Translations under genes and position numbers: made by a program | Shown here: positions 26,267-35,831 of the stretch, piece after piece | Numbering within the stretch: position 1 is the first letter of the stretch | Layout of the letters: every line of letters begins with the position of its first letter | Notes under the pieces: model-generated | The model's database searches: none | Told to the model about the DNA's origin: nothing | Seen by the model: the letters and a program-made list of their open reading frames with translations, nothing else | Assembly (NCBI RefSeq): GCF_027359675.1 | Contig: NZ_CP114786.1 | Coordinates: forward strand, 2,218,501-2,282,500 | DNA: 64,000 bases | Reading direction: 5' to 3' | Source of the DNA: Roseibium sp. Sym1 | GTDB lineage: Bacteria; Pseudomonadota; Alphaproteobacteria; Rhizobiales; Stappiaceae

Positions 26267-27178
26267 ATGCCCATGAGCGTCCGAAAGACAGTCCAGGTGA
26301 TCTATGCCGTCCTGAAGGACGCTATCGGCCATTTCGCCCGCGATGACGGCTTCGCCATGGCCAGCCACGTTGCCCTTTCCGGGCTCCTTGCCGTGTTTCC
26401 GCTGCTGATTTTCATAGCGTCTCTCGCGGCCTTCTTCGGCATGACCGGAGCGGCGGACACCGTTTCGGATCTGCTGTTCGACGCCTGGCCGGAGAGCGTC
26501 GCCTCACCCGTCGTCCGCGAGGTGCAAAATGTTCTGACCGTGCGCCGCGGTGACCTTCTGACCTTTGGTGCGGTGGCGGCGCTGTGGTTTGCCTCGAACG
26601 GCGTCGAGGCATTGCGCACGGCGCTGAACCGGGCCTATCGGCAGAACGAGCACCGCTCGTTCATATTGCTGCGGCTTCAGTCCCTGGCCCTTGTTCTTCT
26701 AGGGGCCGGCATCCTGCTGGCCTACACGTTCCTCGTCGTCCTGGCTCCGCTCGGGCTGGAGGCGTTGACGGCCTATGCACCCAAGGTGGAATCCTTTCTC
26801 GTTTCGATCAATGTGGCGCGGTTCACGCTGGCCGGGTCGCTGCTGATCATTGGCCTGTTCGTTACCCATTGGCTGCTGCCGTCCGGCAGGCGCAGGTTCC
26901 GGGACCTGTGGCCGGGCGTGCTGGCAACGCTGGTCATGTGGATCGTTGCCGGCAGTGCCTTCGGTGCCTATCTGGCGAGTTTCGCCAATTATGTGTCCAC
27001 CTATGGCGGCCTCGCGGGCATCATGACCGCGCTGATCTTTCTTTATATCTGCGCGCTGGTGTTCATTCTGGGTGGAGAGCTCAATGCCGCGATCTCGCGG
27101 CAGCGGCGCTACTGGCAACGGCAGAAGGACCGCCGGGTCATGGCAGTGCCGGCCGAGGCGACACCGCCCGATTTCTAG
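26267..27178 (+). CDS. YihY/BrkB family inner-membrane protein
   Basis: A 303-residue membrane protein of the YihY/BrkB family. Motifs are DDGFAMASHVALSGLLAVFP near the N-terminus, the region around LWFASNGVEALRTALNRAYR and the C-terminal YGGLAGIMTALIFLYICALV, with about six membrane segments. The family was once called ribonuclease BN; this annotation is outdated. Its role is unclear, with transport proposed. The gene is divergent from mcd and convergent with the EamA transporter. Confidence 0.9.
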   Translation: MPMSVRKTVQVIYAVLKDAIGHFARDDGFAMASHVALSGLLAVFPLLIFIASLAAFFGMTGAADTVSDLLFDAWPESVASPVVREVQNVLTVRRGDLLTFGAVAALWFASNGVEALRTALNRAYRQNEHRSFILLRLQSLALVLLGAGILLAYTFLVVLAPLGLEALTAYAPKVESFLVSINVARFTLAGSLLIIGLFVTHWLLPSGRRRFRDLWPGVLATLVMWIVAGSAFGAYLASFANYVSTYGGLAGIMTALIFLYICALVFILGGELNAAISRQRRYWQRQKDRRVMAVPAEATPPDF

Positions 27179-27188
27179 GGGCCGGACG

Positions 27189-28067
27189 CTAGCGTGCCTT
27201 GCGGATGGTCAGCACCGCCCCGATCACGAGGGCCATGCCGGCAACCTGCACATAGGTCAGGGTCTCGTCGAAGAGGAGATAGCTCTCCACGGCGGTGGCG
27301 ACCGGGACCAGGTAGAACAGGCTGGCGACCTTGGACACCGCGCCTTCACGGATCAGCAGCATCAGCAGCAGGATGGCGCCGACGGAAAGCACCAGCACAA
27401 GCCAGGCCATGGCGAAGACCAGCTCGCCGGACCAGGTGATCCGCCAGCTCTCCGTCAGGGTGAGCGGCGCCGTCACAAGAAGGGCGCCGACATACTGCCA
27501 GACGGTGGCTGCGAGAAGGTCGGTCTGCTGCACGAAGCGTTTCTGGTAAACCGTGCCGAGGCTGATGGCGGCGACCGCGATGAACACCACGCCAATGGTC
27601 GCCAGGGTGATGCCCGAGCCGCTCGCATCGAATTTCGGACCGAGGACAAGCGCAAGTCCGGCAGCTCCGATCGCCATGGAGAGCCAGTGTTTTCCGGAGA
27701 TCCTCTCGCTCAGCAGCGCGACCGCCATCAGGGCCGTCAGCACCGGCTGCAAACCGACGATGATCGCCGACAACCCGGCGGGCATGCCCTGTTTGATCGC
27801 CCAGAAGACCCCGCCGAGATAGATGCCGTGGACCAGCATGCCGGTGACAATGCAATGGCCGATCCCGGAGAGTGTTCTCGGCCAGGACCTGGCCATGAAC
27901 AGCGCCAGCACAATCAGCACCGGCAGGACAGCGACGAACCGCACGGTCAGGAACACCATGGGATCGATGTAGGGAGCACCGAGTTTTGAGCCGATGAAAC
28001 CGGTTGACCACAACAGGACGAAAATGGCCGGTGCGAGTCTTGCGAGCGATATCAATCGAGACCTCAA
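27189..28067 (-). CDS. EamA/DMT family transporter
   Basis: A 292-residue exporter-like permease of the drug/metabolite transporter superfamily with ten predicted membrane segments arranged as two EamA repeats (first repeat from APAIFVLLWSTGFIGSKLGA; second from ATIGVVFIAVAAISLGTVYQ, ending LTYVQVAGMALVIGAVLTI). Substrates of such proteins vary from amino acids to purines and cannot be assigned. It ends 10 nt from the YihY gene stop (convergent). Confidence 0.9.
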   Translation of the reverse strand: MRSRLISLARLAPAIFVLLWSTGFIGSKLGAPYIDPMVFLTVRFVAVLPVLIVLALFMARSWPRTLSGIGHCIVTGMLVHGIYLGGVFWAIKQGMPAGLSAIIVGLQPVLTALMAVALLSERISGKHWLSMAIGAAGLALVLGPKFDASGSGITLATIGVVFIAVAAISLGTVYQKRFVQQTDLLAATVWQYVGALLVTAPLTLTESWRITWSGELVFAMAWLVLVLSVGAILLLMLLIREGAVSKVASLFYLVPVATAVESYLLFDETLTYVQVAGMALVIGAVLTIRKAR

Positions 28068-28168
28068 GGATCCAGGGAAAACTGCCGTTACGGGAGCGTG
28101 CCGTGCGGGTGTGACTGCGGGGACGTTAACCGTAAATTGGCAAATTTAGCGAACCCTACGAGGCCAAC

Positions 28169-30199
28169 GTGCGTGTAAAGGGACATACGCTGGTGACCTT
28201 CGGATCTCAATCACCTTTTCAATTCCTGTTCAACCTGTCCGTCAAGGTCAGGATCCTCGCCTTGAGCCTGTTCACGATTGTCGGCTTGCTGGCTATCGGT
28301 GGGGTGTTCTTCTGGAGCCAGAGCGAGTTGAACTCCGCTTTCGCACGCATGGGGGACAGTTCCCTTCTGGCCGAACAGGTCGGCAGGCTCTCCGAGTCCG
28401 GTGCAAACCTCAGGGCCAAGGAAGAGCACTATATCGGTGCGCCGTCTGCGGAGAGTTTCGCCGCTTTCACAGCCGAACTCGACAAGGCCAACGGTTTCCT
28501 TGCCGACGTGGAGGCAAACCCGGCCGCGGCGGCCTATTCGGTGGAGGTCGCCGATGTCCGGGACACGTTGTCGGGCACGATGGGGGCCTTCGAGATGCTC
28601 GACGCGGTTGTGCAGAAAATCGGATATGACGCGACGCAGGGCCAGCTGGCGGACCTCAACGGGTTCACCGGTGCCGTCAAGGACCGCCTCGCGGAAGAGA
28701 TGACGTATGGCGGTGGTCCCGATTTCGAAAAGCTCGCCCGCGCCATCCTGGCTGTGCAGCTTGCGGAGAAGGAATTCACCCTCAACAACACGCCTGAGTC
28801 ACTGGAGGCGTTCAAAACGCAATTTGAAGCGTTCGAGAAGCACCTGAAGAAGGTTTACATCTCGGATTCGATCAAGAAGGAATTCGCCGACAACATGGCC
28901 AAATACAAGGCCACGTTTGACGAGTACACCGCGGCGCAGTCCGACAAGGCCAGGCAGAAACAGTTGCTGAACGACCTGTTCGACCTGGTGCCGCCGCATA
29001 TCGAGTCCCTGAGCGCGGCCTCGACCGAAATGCAGAAGGAAGCCGCGGCGCAGCTGGCAAGCGCGCGTTCAATCGCGGCCTACGCGATTGGCGGCGCGAT
29101 CATGGTTCTCCTGTTCCTCCTGCCGGCGATCGCCTGGCTGATCGGTCAGTCGGTGGCGCGTCCGCTGGCGCGGTTGCAGGTTGCCATGGAGGCATTGGCG
29201 AGTGGCCAGACGGAACTCGATCTTCCTGAAATGTCCGGCACCACCGAACTGGCCTCGATGAGCCGCACTGTGCAGGTGTTTCGGGACAATGCGCTGGAAC
29301 GCGAGGAACTTGCCAGAGCGAAAGACCAGGAAAACCGGAACCGCGAGGACCGGGTTGCGCATCTCGACGGGTTGATCAGCCGGTTCGAGGGCACGGTTTC
29401 CACCGCTCTCGACAGTCTGGACCGGGCCAATGGTGAACTGGGGCAGACCTCACAATCCATGGAACAGTCCGCCGACGATGTGGCCACCCAGTCAGGGGAG
29501 GCGGCCGACGCCGTGCGCACGGCCGCGGAGAACGTGACATCCGCCGCTCATTCGGCGGAGGAACTTGCAGTGTCGATCGCGGAAGTGGCCGGACAAGCGA
29601 ACAGATCGACCGAAGTGGCCCAGCAGGCCGTGAGGAGCGCGTCTTCGACGGTGACGACGATGCAGGAGCTGTCCGGCGCCGCCGACCGGATCGGCGAGGT
29701 CATGGGCCTGATCCGCGACATTGCCAACCAGACCAACCTGCTCGCCCTGAATGCCACCATCGAGGCGGCCAGGGCAGGCGAAGCCGGCAAGGGCTTCGCG
29801 GTGGTTGCCGCGGAAGTCAAGCAGCTTGCCGAACAGACGTCGAAAGCAACCGAGGACATTGCCACCCAGATCGAGGCGATCCAGGGATCGTCGGGCCAGG
29901 CGGTCCAGGCGATCGAGGACGTCAACGGGATCATCTCCGACATGGAAGGGCTTGCGTCTGCCGTGGCCGCTGCCGTGCAGCAGCAGGACGAAGCGGTGCA
30001 GGTTATCTCCCACAACGTCTCCAGCGCGTCGAACCGGGCGGAGGAAGGGGTGACCCGCATGGAAGCTGTCGGCTCCGCGGCGGAGCTGGCGCGTTCGAAC
30101 GGCTCGGAAGTCGAGCAACTTGCGGAGTTGCTCGGCCGGCAGGGCACGCTGATCCGGCAGGAAGTCGCCGAATTCCTGAAGGGTGTACGCAGCGCCTGA
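28169..30199 (+). CDS. Methyl-accepting chemotaxis protein
   Basis: A 676-residue chemoreceptor. An N-terminal membrane segment (about residues 28-50) and a second (about 300-330) enclose an all-helical periplasmic sensor of about 250 residues, compatible with a helical bimodular or four-helix type. HAMP follows ([16 protein letters not shown]), then a signalling domain with the conserved tip [18 protein letters not shown] near 515 and [16 protein letters not shown]. There is no NWETF-type C-terminal pentapeptide. The start is a GTG at 28169 with GAGG upstream; no ATG is suitably placed. The ligand is unknown, and no chemotaxis operon is nearby. Confidence 0.93.
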   Translation: MRVKGHTLVTFGSQSPFQFLFNLSVKVRILALSLFTIVGLLAIGGVFFWSQSELNSAFARMGDSSLLAEQVGRLSESGANLRAKEEHYIGAPSAESFAAFTAELDKANGFLADVEANPAAAAYSVEVADVRDTLSGTMGAFEMLDAVVQKIGYDATQGQLADLNGFTGAVKDRLAEEMTYGGGPDFEKLARAILAVQLAEKEFTLNNTPESLEAFKTQFEAFEKHLKKVYISDSIKKEFADNMAKYKATFDEYTAAQSDKARQKQLLNDLFDLVPPHIESLSAASTEMQKEAAAQLASARSIAAYAIGGAIMVLLFLLPAIAWLIGQSVARPLARLQVAMEALASGQTELDLPEMSGTTELASMSRTVQVFRDNALEREELARAKDQENRNREDRVAHLDGLISRFEGTVSTALDSLDRANGELGQTSQSMEQSADDVATQSGEAADAVRTAAENVTSAAHSAEELAVSIAEVAGQANRSTEVAQQAVRSASSTVTTMQELSGAADRIGEVMGLIRDIANQTNLLALNATIEAARAGEAGKGFAVVAAEVKQLAEQTSKATEDIATQIEAIQGSSGQAVQAIEDVNGIISDMEGLASAVAAAVQQQDEAVQVISHNVSSASNRAEEGVTRMEAVGSAAELARSNGSEVEQLAELLGRQGTLIRQEVAEFLKGVRSA

Positions 30200-30262
30200 G
30201 GCCTTCGGCCCGGCATGAATCGCCGGCTTTTGGCGCAAGATACGAACACCAAAATTTCCGAC

Positions 30263-30290
30263 AACGCCGCGCCGGTTCCGACGCGGCGTT
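30263..30290 (+). terminator. Terminator hairpin after the chemoreceptor gene
   Basis: AACGCCGCG / CGCGGCGTT forms a 9-bp stem with a 10-nt loop about 63 nt past the chemoreceptor stop; only a short T run (TTT) follows. Confidence 0.6.
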
Positions 30291-30377
30291 TCGCCCTTCT
30301 GGCGGAGACGTTTTCTTCGTGCTAGCCATTCCTTCCGGAACAGGCCGCGCAGGCCATCAGGAAGAGGGCGGAACGGA

Positions 30378-31562
30378 ATGCAGGAAGAGATCGTCATCAT
30401 CGGTGCCGGACAGGCCGGTGCGCAGGTTGCCCAATCCCTTCGGCAGGGCGGATTCGAAGGGCCGCTGCGTCTGATCGGTGACGAACCCCATCCGCCTTAT
30501 CAGCGGCCGCCGCTTTCCAAGAAGTTCCTGGCCGGAGAAATCGGCGCGGAAGGCCTCTGGCTGCGTCCGCCGGCCTTCTTCACCACCAACAAGATCGATC
30601 ATATCCCCAACACGCGCGTGGTCGCCATCGACCGTGCCGCCAAGCGCCTTTCCCTGGCGAGCGGCGACACGCTGCCCTACGGCAAGCTTGTCCTGGCGAC
30701 TGGCACCAACGCCCGGTTCCTGAAGCTCGATGGTGCCGACAAGACGGGCGTCGTGACACTGCGCTCCATTGCCGATGTCGACGTGATCCGGAACATGATG
30801 CAGGCAAGCTCGCGCATTGCCATTATCGGTGCCGGGTATATCGGCCTGGAGGTCGCCGCCGTGGCCCGCTCCCTGGGCAAGGACGTCACCGTGGTAGAGG
30901 CGCTCGACCGGCCGATGAAGCGCGTTGTCAGCGAGGCGGTGTCGGACTTCTTCACCAAGCTGCATCGCGGCAAGGGCGTCGACCTGAGGCTGAACACGGG
31001 CCTTGAAGCCATTGTCGGCGACGAAGCGGTCACCGGCGTGAAACTGGCGGACGGCGAAACGGTTCCAGCAGAACTCGTGCTGGTCGCCGTGGGAGCCGAA
31101 CCCAATGACCGGCTGGCCGATGACGCCGGACTGGAAGTCGACAACGGCATCCTTGTGGATGGCTGCGGCCAGACCAGCGATCCGGATATCTTCGCGGCAG
31201 GCGATTGTACCCGCTTCTATTCCAGCCGTTACCAGCGGTCCGTGCGCATGGAAAGCGTCCAGAACGCCATCGACCAGGCCAAGACGGTGGCCCAGGCATT
31301 GCTTGGGAATGAGGTCGATTATGATCCCCTGCCGTGGTTCTGGTCCGATCAGTATGACATCAAGCTGCAAATCGCCGGCCTGTCGGAAGGCTACGATGAC
31401 ACCCGGGTGGTCGGGTCTCCCGAAGACAGCAAATTCTATGTCGCCTATCTCAAGGGTGGCCGGCTGATCGCCGTCGACAGCATCAACTCGCCGCGTTCGC
31501 ACATGATGGCACGCCGGGTCATCGGCGAGACCTGGCGCGACGACCTGCTGCCGGCCGCCTGA
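30378..31562 (+). CDS. FAD-dependent ferredoxin/rubredoxin reductase-type oxidoreductase
   Basis: A 394-residue flavoprotein of the putidaredoxin-reductase family that passes electrons from NAD(P)H to a ferredoxin or rubredoxin. Motifs are the N-terminal FAD-binding IVIIGAGQAGAQVAQSL, PYQRPPLSKKFLAGE, the NAD-binding IAIIGAGYIGLEVAAVA near residue 147 and the FAD-contacting IFAAGDCTRF. No P450 or ferredoxin gene is adjacent, so its redox partner lies elsewhere. It is followed by a palindromic repeat region. Confidence 0.9.
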   Translation: MQEEIVIIGAGQAGAQVAQSLRQGGFEGPLRLIGDEPHPPYQRPPLSKKFLAGEIGAEGLWLRPPAFFTTNKIDHIPNTRVVAIDRAAKRLSLASGDTLPYGKLVLATGTNARFLKLDGADKTGVVTLRSIADVDVIRNMMQASSRIAIIGAGYIGLEVAAVARSLGKDVTVVEALDRPMKRVVSEAVSDFFTKLHRGKGVDLRLNTGLEAIVGDEAVTGVKLADGETVPAELVLVAVGAEPNDRLADDAGLEVDNGILVDGCGQTSDPDIFAAGDCTRFYSSRYQRSVRMESVQNAIDQAKTVAQALLGNEVDYDPLPWFWSDQYDIKLQIAGLSEGYDDTRVVGSPEDSKFYVAYLKGGRLIAVDSINSPRSHMMARRVIGETWRDDLLPAA

Positions 31563-31582
31563 GCCAGACTAACTGCAAACGA

Positions 31583-31696
31583 TGCCTCACCCTGAGGAGG
31601 ACCGGCAGGTCCGTCTCGAAGGGTCGGCTGCAAATTCTGGAACAAGTGTCCGATCCTTCGAGACAGCGCTTGCGCGCTTCCTCAGGATGAGGGGAG
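31583..31696. repeat. Two inverted copies of an interspersed palindromic repeat
   Basis: Unit one (about 31583-31629) contains CCTCACCCTGAGGAGG and CGTCTCGAAGGGTCG; unit two (about 31652-31696), in the opposite orientation, contains GATCCTTCGAGACAGC and CTTCCTCAGGATGAGG. The CCTCA(T/C)CCTGAGGAG ... CTCGAAGGATG pattern is known from intergenic, REP-like repeats in Hyphomicrobiales. The tail-to-tail arrangement could form a long hairpin between the convergent flavoprotein and hydrolase genes. Confidence 0.75.
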
Positions 31697-31729
31697 TGTT
31701 TTGGGTAAGGCCCGAACGCGGAGAAACGG

Positions 31730-32527
31730 TTAGCTTGTCCCTGCATTCTGCAGGATCAGCCGGGTCGTTTCCTTCGGGATCTCCAGATGCACCATGTGGC
31801 CGACCCGCTCGAAGATGTGGGTGGCGACCGTGCCGGGCAGCTTGTGGGCCTGGCGGGTCGGCAGGACGCGGTCCTGGGTGCCCCAGACCACCTTGATCGG
31901 CATGGTCAGGGCGGCCAGTTCGTTGCGCGGCAGGGTCTTCTGCACCGAGCCGTCGATGATCTCGTCGGCGATTGCCTGGAGTGTCGCCGCCGCGCCCGGC
32001 CGTGCCCGGCTTTCGGCAGCGGTCACTGCCAGGAATTTCGGCAGCTTGAATTCCCAGCCGAAAAACTGCTCCAGCAGAATTTCCATGGTTTCCGTGTCCG
32101 TCGCCGCCGCATAGCGGCGCAGCAGACGGTGGTTGATCTCGGGCCCGAAGCCGCCGGGAGCGAGCAGGGTCAGGCTGGCGATCAGTTCCGGGTTGCGTAG
32201 CGCTATCAACGCCGCCACGGCGCCGCCCATCGAATGGCCGACCAGGTGCACCCGCGTGAGCTCGAGCGCTTCGAGGGACTGGGTGACCGCCTTGGCGGCG
32301 ATCCCCGCGTTGCCGATCCGCGGCCAGTCAAGGGCTTCGCCATGTCCCGGCAGGTCGAAGGCGATCGAACTCCTGTGAGGGGCGAGGCCGGTCTGGATGT
32401 TCATCCAGGTCTTCCGGTCGCCGCCGAAACCGTGCAGCAGGATGACCGGCGCGCCGTCATCCGGACCGTCTGAGTCCTGCTGGCGGAAAGGCAGGTGCTT
32501 GGGGGCATTCGGGCTGAGATCTGTCAT
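31730..32527 (-). CDS. Alpha/beta hydrolase
   Basis: A 265-residue hydrolase. It has the oxyanion region VILLHGFGGDRKTWMN, the nucleophile elbow VGHSMGGAVAAL with the catalytic Ser, an acidic residue in VVWGTQDRVLP and the catalytic His in ERVGHMVHLEIP, so the triad is complete. This is like hydrolases sometimes annotated as acetoin-dehydrogenase E2-like or esterases. It is the last gene of a minus-strand run starting with the GtrB-type gene; the gap to the cyclase is 74 nt. Substrate unknown. Confidence 0.87.
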   Translation of the reverse strand: MTDLSPNAPKHLPFRQQDSDGPDDGAPVILLHGFGGDRKTWMNIQTGLAPHRSSIAFDLPGHGEALDWPRIGNAGIAAKAVTQSLEALELTRVHLVGHSMGGAVAALIALRNPELIASLTLLAPGGFGPEINHRLLRRYAAATDTETMEILLEQFFGWEFKLPKFLAVTAAESRARPGAAATLQAIADEIIDGSVQKTLPRNELAALTMPIKVVWGTQDRVLPTRQAHKLPGTVATHIFERVGHMVHLEIPKETTRLILQNAGTS

Positions 32528-32601
32528 GGTGTCTGCTTATCTTGGCGCTGTGTGTCTTGGCGTGTGTGTCGGGGAGGTGCCTGGAAAGGCGTATGCCGGT
32601 G

Positions 32602-33867
32602 TCATGACCGGCCGGAAGGGTCTGTTGCCTCGAGTGCGAAAAGCGGTTGGGGGGCGTTGAAGCCGCTGAGTTCAAACGCGCCGACCGGCCGTGATCGCTG
32701 TCCGGCCAGCCGGGCGATGTCCTCCGTCATCAGCACATCCGTTCCGACGGTCTTGGTGAGGCTTTCGATGCGGGCCGCGGCATGGACGGTCTGGCCGATG
32801 ACCGAGAAGGTCAGCCGGTGAGGCACACCGATATTGCCGAACATCACGGAACCGACCGACAGCGCGATGCCGGCCTTCAGAGGATGTGCCAGAGCCGGAT
32901 CGGCGTTTAGCGCCTCAAGCCTGCGGCGGCTTTCGTCTGCGGTCTCGATCGCCGCTTGAATGGCATCGTTCAGCCCGCTCGGCCCTATGGGAAACACGCC
33001 CAGCACGGCATCGCCGATGAAGTCGAGGACCTCGCCGCCCCGGTCCAGAATGGCTCCGGCAGTGGCTTCGAAATAGGTGTTCAGGAAGGTCAGGTAGTCA
33101 TCCGGGCCGAGATACTCGGCAATGGCCGTGGAATTGCGCATGTCGGAGAAGAAGACCACCGCGTCGATGGTTTCGCCATCGCCATGGCGAATCTGGCCGC
33201 TCAGGACCCTGCCGCCGGCGATCTTGCCCAGGTAGGTCTCGGCAATGGTTCTGCTGATCTGGCCTTCCAGCGTGGCGCGGGCCGCCAGCGCAAGCCGCTT
33301 CTGGATATAGTTGATGGCGGTCAGGGCATCGTCGGAAAAGCCGGCCGCTTCGCGGGTGGCCCAGCTGACGACAAGTCCCGTTTTGGTGAATTCACTCGGG
33401 ATGGAGGGAATGTCGAATGCGGTCGGCATCACGAGATAGTCCGTGTAGCCGGTTTCGGCCAGACGTTCCAGCAGCGGGAATTCCGTCGGGGCGTTGGCGT
33501 TTGTCAGCCGGCGGCGCAGCATCGGCTCGCCGCTGATCAGAACCGCGCGCACCGGGCTCTTCAGCCAGTCCTCGGTCTCTTCGGCGGAGTGCTCGATGGT
33601 TTCGTGCTGGACCGCGTTGCCGCTTTCCCAGAACGCGATTTCGGCTTCGATCAGCGGATGCAGGGTCGACCAGGCCAGCATGGCCCGGTCAACCGGCACA
33701 TTGCACTGGCGCAGGCGTTCGCACATTTCGCCGAACATCGCCGCCATGTCGGGTGTGCCGAGGGCCTGGCCGATAAGCCAGTCCTCGATGCCGTCAATGT
33801 CCGCCATACTGATCATGGCGCCAAGGTAGTGGTGTTTGGTGCCGGTTTCCAGACGGTGATCACTCAT
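32602..33867 (-). CDS. Class III adenylate/guanylate cyclase
   Basis: A 421-residue cytoplasmic protein that should make cAMP or cGMP. The C-terminal cyclase domain has the first metal-binding Asp in VVFFSDMRNSTAIAE near residue 238 and the second in VLDFIGDAVLGVFP near 284; later GNIGVPHRLTFSVIGQTV supplies the transition-state region. The N-terminal 200 residues hold an uncharacterised regulatory region frequent in rhizobial cyclases (AMLAWSTLHPLIEAEI, then a GAF-like part). The ATG at 33867 lies 8 nt inside the end of the glycosyltransferase gene, so the two are co-translated. Another start a few codons downstream is possible. Coupling to a surface-glycosylation cassette is unusual. Confidence 0.88.
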   Translation of the reverse strand: MSDHRLETGTKHHYLGAMISMADIDGIEDWLIGQALGTPDMAAMFGEMCERLRQCNVPVDRAMLAWSTLHPLIEAEIAFWESGNAVQHETIEHSAEETEDWLKSPVRAVLISGEPMLRRRLTNANAPTEFPLLERLAETGYTDYLVMPTAFDIPSIPSEFTKTGLVVSWATREAAGFSDDALTAINYIQKRLALAARATLEGQISRTIAETYLGKIAGGRVLSGQIRHGDGETIDAVVFFSDMRNSTAIAEYLGPDDYLTFLNTYFEATAGAILDRGGEVLDFIGDAVLGVFPIGPSGLNDAIQAAIETADESRRRLEALNADPALAHPLKAGIALSVGSVMFGNIGVPHRLTFSVIGQTVHAAARIESLTKTVGTDVLMTEDIARLAGQRSRPVGAFELSGFNAPQPLFALEATDPSGRS

Positions 33868-35380
33868 GCGTACCTGAATTCACCGGCGTGTCCGCAACCT
33901 TGCCCGCAGGGACAATCATCCAGTTCACCGTGACGTCAGGTATGGTGCCGTATGCACCGTAGGAGAACGTTGCGGACCCGTCCCGGACCGCGTCCGGATA
34001 ATAGGCGAGAAGCTCGTCGAGCGGCTTTTCGCTGTCGCCGCGCCAGACGATCATCACACCCTTCTTCTGGATGTCCACCAGGTCAATCCAGGGGGAGAGC
34101 GTGTGGCTGTGCAGGTAGTACATGGACGGGCGCGACGGCGCATAGAGCGATACGTTGGCGGCCGACCACATGTCGCCGGCGACGTAGGCGAGGTCGGTTC
34201 CCGTTTCCTGCCGCCAGATCCGGGCGAGATCCTCGCCGATTTCCCGTCCGGGGTAATGGATGCGGGTGTGCTTGGTTTTCCAGAGCGGTTCGAGCACCGC
34301 CTGGCCGAACAGTACACCCAGAAAGATCGCCTGGATGGCGACCACGGCGGCGAATGCCCGGCGCGGAAAGGTCCAGAGCGCCGGCAGGGCAAGGTACCTG
34401 ACCGCCACCATGCCGGAGAGCACGAACATCGGCGTGCCCCACATGTGCTCGAACTCGTTGCCGGTCAGGGCGGATGCCAGCACGACAACGGTGAGCGGAA
34501 CGAAGGCGAACCACAAGAGGAAGCGGTCCTGCGGAGGCGCCAGCCGGTGCAGGTTCCGTGACCGCCGCGCGCTCAGCAGACGGACTTCCCGCCAGCCGAG
34601 ACCGGCCAGCACCACCAGGAGGAGACCGCCATGGTTGCCGATCTGCGCGCCGAGGAAATTCAGCGGATTGAATACATGATCCACAAGCGATCCAGCCGGA
34701 TTGCTGCGGCTGGCGGCATATTGCAGGGTCAGGAAATCCGTTTGCAGCAGCCACATCAGGTGCGGGACGAGCAGGAGGATGCAGGTGAGCGCGCAGACCC
34801 AGGGCCCCAGCGTGAAGAGGTGGCGCCGGGCATCTGCAAAAACCAGGGTGTAGAGACCGATCGTGCCGATCAGAAGGGCAACGAAATACTTGGTGTAGAG
34901 ACCGAAGGCGGCGAGCGCGCCAAGCAGGATCCAGTCGCCCGGACGGCCCTTTTCAAGGGCGCGGTGGTAAAGCAGCATCATCCCGGCCCAGACCGGCACC
35001 TGCAGGATGTTCGGATTGAATTCCGGCATCGGCAGGGTGAAATAGAAGGTGACGCTGGTCAGGGCCAAGGCCCAGAAAGCCTGCCAGGGTGACAGGCCCA
35101 GGCGCCGGGCGAGCCTCCAGATGAACAGATAGCCAAGGGCGGCGCAGATCGTGCTCAGCCAGTATCCTCCCTGGGTCCCGCCTCCGGTCAGCCTGTAGCT
35201 CGCTTCGAGCAGCCAGGCCTGCATGGGCGGGTGCTTGGTATAGCCCAACTGCAGTTCCCGCCCCCAGGCGAACCCTTCGACGACATCGAGCGGCGGAGTG
35301 GGAAAGGTCAGGGCCGGAACGAGGGCGTAGAAGAGACAGATCAGTCCGCCATAGATCAGGGCTGCGCGCGATGCCGTCAT
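33860..35380 (-). CDS. ArnT/PMT-type membrane glycosyltransferase (GT39-like)
   Basis: A 506-residue multi-pass inner-membrane protein of the ArnT/protein-mannosyltransferase-like superfamily. The first periplasmic loop has DVVEGFAWGRELQLGYTKHP with the conserved acidic residue, followed by HPPMQAWLLE; about ten hydrophobic segments and a C-terminal periplasmic domain follow. Such enzymes use a lipid-linked sugar to modify lipid A, O-antigen or proteins. The ATG at 35380 begins just before the first membrane segment; the open frame upstream of it is out-of-family. With GtrA and the GT2 upstream it forms a three-gene module like that of O-antigen glucosylation. Confidence 0.88.
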   Translation of the reverse strand: MTASRAALIYGGLICLFYALVPALTFPTPPLDVVEGFAWGRELQLGYTKHPPMQAWLLEASYRLTGGGTQGGYWLSTICAALGYLFIWRLARRLGLSPWQAFWALALTSVTFYFTLPMPEFNPNILQVPVWAGMMLLYHRALEKGRPGDWILLGALAAFGLYTKYFVALLIGTIGLYTLVFADARRHLFTLGPWVCALTCILLLVPHLMWLLQTDFLTLQYAASRSNPAGSLVDHVFNPLNFLGAQIGNHGGLLLVVLAGLGWREVRLLSARRSRNLHRLAPPQDRFLLWFAFVPLTVVVLASALTGNEFEHMWGTPMFVLSGMVAVRYLALPALWTFPRRAFAAVVAIQAIFLGVLFGQAVLEPLWKTKHTRIHYPGREIGEDLARIWRQETGTDLAYVAGDMWSAANVSLYAPSRPSMYYLHSHTLSPWIDLVDIQKKGVMIVWRGDSEKPLDELLAYYPDAVRDGSATFSYGAYGTIPDVTVNWMIVPAGKVADTPVNSGTHE

Positions 35381-35399
35381 GCAAGTGTCTCGTGAAGGA

Positions 35400-35831
35400 T
35401 CAGGTTTCTGCGGGGCGATGGGAAAAGGCCCACAGCCGCGCTCCGAGGAAAGACAGGGCCGGCACGATGGCGATCGAGACCAGGAGGCCGAGAAGGTCCG
35501 GCCACGGTGTGAGCTCCAGCCAGAGCGCCAGGACAAACGAATTCACGGCAAATCCGGAAAGGGCGATGATCAGGAACCGGATCATGCTTTTCAGCGCCTT
35601 TCCCTGCTGGCGCAGATGGGCAAAGCTCCAGAAGTAATGCCCGCAGAAGGAGACGCCAAAGGCCGTCAGGAAACCGCAGATATTGGCCGGGAAGGCGGAA
35701 AGCGTGCCTGACTGCAGCATGCCGGCGGCAACGACAGTGTGGGTCAGGGTGGCGAGCACGCCGACAATGGCGAATTTGCCCGCTGCCGCGGATTCCGTCC
35801 TCAGCCGTTCGTGCCGCGTTCTACCGGACAT
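35400..35831 (-). CDS. GtrA family membrane protein (probable lipid-linked sugar flippase)
   Basis: A 143-residue protein with four membrane segments, typical of GtrA: KFAIVGVLATLTHTVVAAGM, FPANICGFLTAFGVSFCGHY, ALSGFAVNSFVLALW and VSIAIVPALSFLGARLWAF. GtrA proteins are believed to flip a polyprenyl-phosphate-linked sugar made by GtrB. Its ATG at 35831 lies 11 nt inside the end of the GT2 gene, and 19 nt separate its end from the GT39-type gene, in line with one operon. Confidence 0.87.
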   Translation of the reverse strand: MSGRTRHERLRTESAAAGKFAIVGVLATLTHTVVAAGMLQSGTLSAFPANICGFLTAFGVSFCGHYFWSFAHLRQQGKALKSMIRFLIIALSGFAVNSFVLALWLELTPWPDLLGLLVSIAIVPALSFLGARLWAFSHRPAET

